From Chitinophaga oryziterrae (lineage in GTDB: Bacteria > Bacteroidota > Bacteroidia > Chitinophagales > Chitinophagaceae), in the NCBI RefSeq assembly GCF_009758125.1, contig NZ_WRXO01000009.1:186001-250000 (forward strand): a DNA stretch of 64,000 nt, read 5' to 3'. This document shows positions 61,146 to 64,000 of the stretch, piece after piece. How positions within the stretch are numbered: the stretch's first letter is position 1; each line of letters begins with the position of its first letter. The notes beneath the pieces were generated by a model. It was not told the origin of the DNA and made no database searches. It saw only the letters and a program-made list of their open reading frames with translations. The translations under genes and the position numbers were made by a program.

Positions 61146-61676
61146 GTGAATGCATTTACATTGGAAATATGGGATACCGAAGCTGGTAAATGTACGTTTT
61201 ATACTGTCCGAACAGAAGATTCCACAGAAAACGAGACTGATAAGTTCTTTAATAAATATGCTGCAATACCTGAGTTTAAACAATCTACTCAAATATTACT
61301 AAGCTATATTCTTGATAGTATTGGAGAAGATCATGGAGCCAATGATTTGTTATTTAACAGGTTTGAGAACGAGGTTATAGCCCTTCCTAATAAAGGTAAA
61401 GTTACTGTTTGTGAAATCGTATTTCTGTTCCCAAGCTTTCCATTAAGGTTGTACGCGCTAAGAGTTAATAATAGACCAGATCTGGTAGTGTTGTTTAATG
61501 GAGACGTTAAATCTGCACAAACAAATCAGGCAAGCAAAAATCTGTCCTTAAGATGGAGAGGAGCATGCCAGTTCGCCACAAGAATAGAGGAAGCACTTAG
61601 GAATAAGGAAATTATTGTAGATAATAGGAAAAGAAAAATATTAACAGATAACGGAGATGAAGAAATCTTTTTATAA
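61146..61676 (+). CDS. HigB/RelE-like toxin of a type II toxin-antitoxin pair
   Basis: The product is 176 residues from a GTG at 61146; no in-frame ATG lies nearby. The N-terminal part (FTLEIWDTEAGKCTFYTVRTED, ETDKFFNKYAAI) is longer than in ordinary RelE toxins. The later strand-helix block FPLRLYALRVNNRPDLVVLFNGDVKSAQ, sampled, resembles the RelE/HigB core in which basic residues after LYxLR contact ribosomal mRNA. A final helix (RWRGACQFATRIEEAL) closes the fold. An XRE-type HTH gene follows 12 bases downstream. Toxin-before-antitoxin order is that of higBA. The family call rests mostly on this layout and is moderate; if correct the protein would cleave mRNA on the ribosome. Confidence 0.6.
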   Translation: MNAFTLEIWDTEAGKCTFYTVRTEDSTENETDKFFNKYAAIPEFKQSTQILLSYILDSIGEDHGANDLLFNRFENEVIALPNKGKVTVCEIVFLFPSFPLRLYALRVNNRPDLVVLFNGDVKSAQTNQASKNLSLRWRGACQFATRIEEALRNKEIIVDNRKRKILTDNGDEEIFL

Positions 61677-61688
61677 AAACATAATGAA

Positions 61689-61988
61689 ATGAGAAGTAAA
61701 GTCGCAAATCGAATACTGGAAGAAACCCCTGAAGAAATAAGGATCTTTGTACGGCAATATACAGATATTGTGATAAGGATAAATCAGATTTTACAGGAAA
61801 AAGGCTATACTCAAAAAGATCTGGCAGAGAAAATGAATAAACGTCCTTCAGAGATCAATAAATGGTTAAAAGGGAATCATAATTTAACACTCAAAACAAT
61901 AGCCAAACTGGAAGCAGAACTTGGAGAGCCTATTATATATACCTCAAGCGACCTATTCCCCAGGAAGCCGAAGAAGAAAGCAGGATGA
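61689..61988 (+). CDS. XRE-family HTH antitoxin
   Basis: The product is 99 residues. Residues 29-80 are a cro/C1-type helix-turn-helix: INQILQEKGYTQKDLAEKMNKRPSEINKWLKGNHNLTLKTIAKLE, read in helices, with TQKDLAEKM and PSEINKWL as the two DNA-contacting helices. The N-terminal 28 residues form an extra helix typical of HigA-type antitoxins. The C-terminus is basic (RKPKKKAG). It follows the toxin by 12 bases and should bind both the toxin and a dyad in the upstream gap. Its stop lies in a perfect 20-bp terminator stem shared with the convergent GH43 gene. Confidence 0.85.
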   Translation: MRSKVANRILEETPEEIRIFVRQYTDIVIRINQILQEKGYTQKDLAEKMNKRPSEINKWLKGNHNLTLKTIAKLEAELGEPIIYTSSDLFPRKPKKKAG

Positions 61989-62030
61989 TCAGAGGGATTA
62001 TTATCTTAGCTAATAATCCCTCTGATCATC
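61984..62030. terminator. Perfect 20-bp bidirectional terminator overlapping both gene ends
   Basis: Arms 61984-62003 and 62011-62030 are perfectly complementary (core CAGAGGGATTATTA) around a 7-base loop. The left arm contains the antitoxin stop and the right arm reaches the last base of the convergent GH43 gene. Confidence 0.8.
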
Positions 62031-62974
62031 TATTTAAACACATTTAAATCCCACATATCCTTCCACGCTATTTCTACACTATCATTTCTGAATGTTACCG
62101 GTAACCATTGGTAACGGCTGTTCTTCAGGTTTTTTGGGTCCCACTTATCACCGATATAAATGAACGCATCCCGTTTGCCATGAACCGGTAAAATGAAGGT
62201 AGACTGCCCATAGAAAGTAATGTCTGCGTGAGGGCCTGTCATAGGATTACCGGCTAACTTCCAGGGGCCGAAAAGACTCTCCGCTTCATGAATACTTGCC
62301 TTATTAGGCGCCCAGCCTGTACAACCACTAGTGATAAGATAATACTTGTGATGATACTTAAATAGCGCAGGAGCTTCCCGCTGCTTGCTGAATAGTAGAG
62401 AGTCCTGCGTAGTAGATGACAGGTAATCGTCACTCAGACGGGCAATGCGCATATCCCAGTTTTCGTGGGAGGAATAAATGTGATAGGCAGTACCATCATC
62501 GTCTACGAATAAGTTCATATCGCGGGACATGTTACCGTTGGGACGGAAACTTTGCAGGTATTTATATGGGCCTGTTACTTTATTACTCACCGCTACAGCA
62601 GCACGGGCTGCGGCATATCCTTTGCCTTTCAGCTCCAGGTGAAACCACATCACGTATTGCTTTGTCTTTTTATTGTAGATCACTTTTGGGCGCTCCATTA
62701 AACAACCAGATTCAATGTCACTGCCTTCTACAGTGGATAGGGCCATGCCTTCATATGTCCATTTGTAAAGGTTTGAAGAAGAATAAACCGTCACTCCTTC
62801 GGAAGCACCTTTACCCCTCTTTTCACCAAACCAGTAATAAGTGCCGTGATCATATAAAATACCGCCACCATGCACATTGAGGGTATCTCCTTTGGTATCA
62901 TACCAGATAGAATCCGGCTTGAATTGTGCAAAGGTGAATAACGGCGTCAGTAATAATATGATGAATAACCTCAT
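62030..62974 (-). CDS. GH43 glycoside hydrolase (galactan-type subfamily)
   Basis: The product is 314 residues with a signal peptide (LFIILLLTPLFTFAQ). It is a single five-bladed propeller. The start, SIWYDTKGDTLNVHGGGILYDHGTYYWFGE in sampled form, is characteristic of GH43 subfamilies around exo-beta-1,3-galactanases and related galactosidases. Glu94 in CLMERPKV is the likely acid, and DMNLFVDDDGTAYHIYSS supplies the pKa-modulating Asp. Some of these subfamilies lack the classical Asp base, and I see no DPDP-like motif near the N-terminus. It starts three bases after the GH16 gene and continues its operon, so galactan or beta-1,3-glycan degradation is likely. Confidence 0.85.
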   Translation of the reverse strand: MRLFIILLLTPLFTFAQFKPDSIWYDTKGDTLNVHGGGILYDHGTYYWFGEKRGKGASEGVTVYSSSNLYKWTYEGMALSTVEGSDIESGCLMERPKVIYNKKTKQYVMWFHLELKGKGYAAARAAVAVSNKVTGPYKYLQSFRPNGNMSRDMNLFVDDDGTAYHIYSSHENWDMRIARLSDDYLSSTTQDSLLFSKQREAPALFKYHHKYYLITSGCTGWAPNKASIHEAESLFGPWKLAGNPMTGPHADITFYGQSTFILPVHGKRDAFIYIGDKWDPKNLKNSRYQWLPVTFRNDSVEIAWKDMWDLNVFK

Positions 62975-62977
62975 GTT

Positions 62978-63778
62978 CTATTGTTTTTGATACACTCTAA
63001 CGTAATCTATTTCAAATTTCCTGGGGAATATGGTATGCGCAGGGTCCCCGCCATTGATACCTCCCAGCGCCAGGTTCAATAACATGTAGTGGGGTTGTTT
63101 GAAAGGATTAATACCAGTGCCATCTTTGTTCTGCAATTTACTCAGCGCTACTTTATTTAATAAACTGTCATCTACAAATAAAGCGATGGCGTTTTCATCC
63201 CAATCCATACGCCATGTATGGAATTTAGACGCCCAGGCTGCATTTACAGGTGTGGAAGTGCTGTACCACTCCGCTTTATAAGCAGTAGCGGTCCCGCAGG
63301 CTATATTAGCCAGCAGTTTGCCTCTGTAATATTCCATGATATCGATCTCCCCGTTGGAAGGCCATTGCCCGGCTTCTCCCAGCGTCCACCAGGCAGGCCA
63401 CAGACCTTCTTCTATGGGGATGCGGCCCCGCATCTCGAAACGCCCGTATTTCCAGCTTTGCAGCCCTTCTGTTTTAATGGAAGCTGCTGTGTATTCAATA
63501 AAAGGACGGCTCTTGCGCCAGTCTGTACTACCTGCTATATAAGCAGGGTTAGGCAGATGCTCTTTACGCCCCTCAATGATGAGCAACCCTTTTTTAACGT
63601 AAGCATTGGATAACTGATACCATTGCAACTCTTCATTACGGGTAAAGCCGGTTTCCGGCCGCCAGTTCTTCGTATCAGGCGCACCATCCTTATTAAACTC
63701 ATCTGACCATACCAGTTTATACTGGGCCGTACCTGCATATGCATACAGTAAAAATGCAAAGAAGATTAATTGTTTCAT
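62978..63778 (-). CDS. GH16 endo-beta-glucanase (laminarinase/lichenase type)
   Basis: The product is 266 residues with a signal peptide (FFAFLLYAYAGTAQ). The jelly-roll fold of GH16 is evident: LVWSDEFNKDGAPDTKNWRPETG, YTAASIKTEGLQSWKYGRFEMRGRIPIEEGLWPAWWTLGE (sampled), and the catalytic GEIDIMEY with nucleophile Glu144 and acid/base Glu149. The M in EIDIME fits the bacterial laminarinase-like clade with a beta-bulge. It cleaves beta-1,3- or mixed beta-1,3/1,4-glucans in the periplasm or outside. Its ATG overlaps the stop of the upstream gene (TAATG) and the GH43 gene follows three bases later, so the three are one operon. Confidence 0.92.
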   Translation of the reverse strand: MKQLIFFAFLLYAYAGTAQYKLVWSDEFNKDGAPDTKNWRPETGFTRNEELQWYQLSNAYVKKGLLIIEGRKEHLPNPAYIAGSTDWRKSRPFIEYTAASIKTEGLQSWKYGRFEMRGRIPIEEGLWPAWWTLGEAGQWPSNGEIDIMEYYRGKLLANIACGTATAYKAEWYSTSTPVNAAWASKFHTWRMDWDENAIALFVDDSLLNKVALSKLQNKDGTGINPFKQPHYMLLNLALGGINGGDPAHTIFPRKFEIDYVRVYQKQ

Positions 63779-64000
63779 TACAGATGCTTAGGATAATTTA
63801 ATAGCTTCACATTATAGATCTTGAATCCCTGCTGGTCCTTGATATAATCTACCACAAAACCTACAGTTACATTCGTTGTCTGTGTTAAAGTAAACGTTAC
63901 CAAAGGAGCCGTAAACAAAGTATAAGAGATCGATGTATTACCAACAATATCCCCATAATCAGGAATAGAATCCATCCCCGGCGCTACCACAATATAAGCA
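63778..64000 (-). CDS. C-terminal part of an exported glycan-locus protein
   Basis: The open frame runs from the window edge to a TAA at 63778-63780 and encodes about 73 residues, ending NVKLLNYPKHL. The visible part is a beta-sandwich with alternating strands (SISYTLFTAPLVTFTLTQTT, VTVGFVVDYIKDQQGFKIYNVKL). It resembles the final domain of Bacteroidota lipoproteins that follow SusD genes and bind polysaccharide (DUF5013-like), though the family is uncertain with so little sequence. A one-base overlap with the GH16 start indicates an operon, whose SusC/SusD genes probably lie beyond position 64000. Confidence 0.6.
   Translation of the reverse strand, partial: AYIVVAPGMDSIPDYGDIVGNTSISYTLFTAPLVTFTLTQTTNVTVGFVVDYIKDQQGFKIYNVKLLNYPKHL

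Noticed and set aside
1..64000. tRNA, rRNA, insertion sequence or prophage
   Set aside because: No cloverleaf or rRNA segment, transposase motif, terminal repeats or phage structural genes were seen; the fibre-like protein at 18923 is a common Bacteroidota exported protein, not evidence of a phage.

Overview
The window looks like a chromosomal segment of a Bacteroidota species, most likely a Chitinophaga-like member of the Chitinophagaceae. The evidence is SusC/SusD-type uptake genes, a type IX secretion (T9SS) C-terminal sorting domain, SprB-type repeats, many glycan-active lipoproteins and enzymes, and promoters of the TTG-N19/20-TAnnTTTG type rather than sigma70 boxes. No rRNA, tRNA, CRISPR array, insertion sequence or phage module was recognised. 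Assignments come from reading motifs by eye; no database search was run.

Layout. Positions 1-3660 hold the start of a DnaQ-like exonuclease, a DUF4142 lipoprotein, a TetR regulator with an Old Yellow Enzyme reductase sharing a palindromic operator motif, a run of mini-hairpins, a DoxX-like gene without a clear start and an alpha/beta-hydrolase relic. Positions 3698-18719 (minus strand) are a pectin/galacturonan utilisation locus: SusC, SusD, an SGNH esterase-GH28 fusion, GH105, UxaB, UxaA, UxaC and a distal esterase. Together these would import pectin oligomers, de-esterify and hydrolyse them, and turn galacturonate into 2-keto-3-deoxygluconate. Positions 18923-22394 hold a fibre-tip-like protein, a GH43 enzyme and an orphan SUKH protein. 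Positions 22968-29117 are a marR-tolC-acrA-acrB type efflux operon with a shared candidate MarR box.

The outstanding region is 29394-48877, six abutting minus-strand genes (about 19.5 kb). In transcription order they encode a 1463-aa beta-rich exported protein, a fibronectin-III protein, a 1759-aa SprB-repeat adhesin with a T9SS sorting domain, a predicted outer-membrane beta-barrel, an approximately 1836-aa polymorphic toxin, and a SUKH immunity protein. The toxin carries an N-terminal exported region, an HExxH metallopeptidase motif, a clan-CD-like His/Cys pair and a C-terminal zinc deaminase-type domain. I read this as a surface-assembled, self-processing deaminase toxin delivery cassette. 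A LacI regulator is divergent to it.

Positions 50212-57486 hold a MINPP-type phytase, a beta-helix lipoprotein and a TonB-dependent receptor (a candidate inositol-phosphate uptake operon) plus a TPR/transmembrane/HTH sensor-regulator. Positions 57886-60729 hold an EamA transporter, a GyrI-like protein, a DUF2071 protein and a small membrane protein. Positions 61146-61988 are a HigBA-like toxin-antitoxin pair behind a palindrome-rich AT-rich gap. Positions 62030-64000 hold GH43 and GH16 enzymes and the end of a further gene, the tail of another glycan locus that continues beyond the window.
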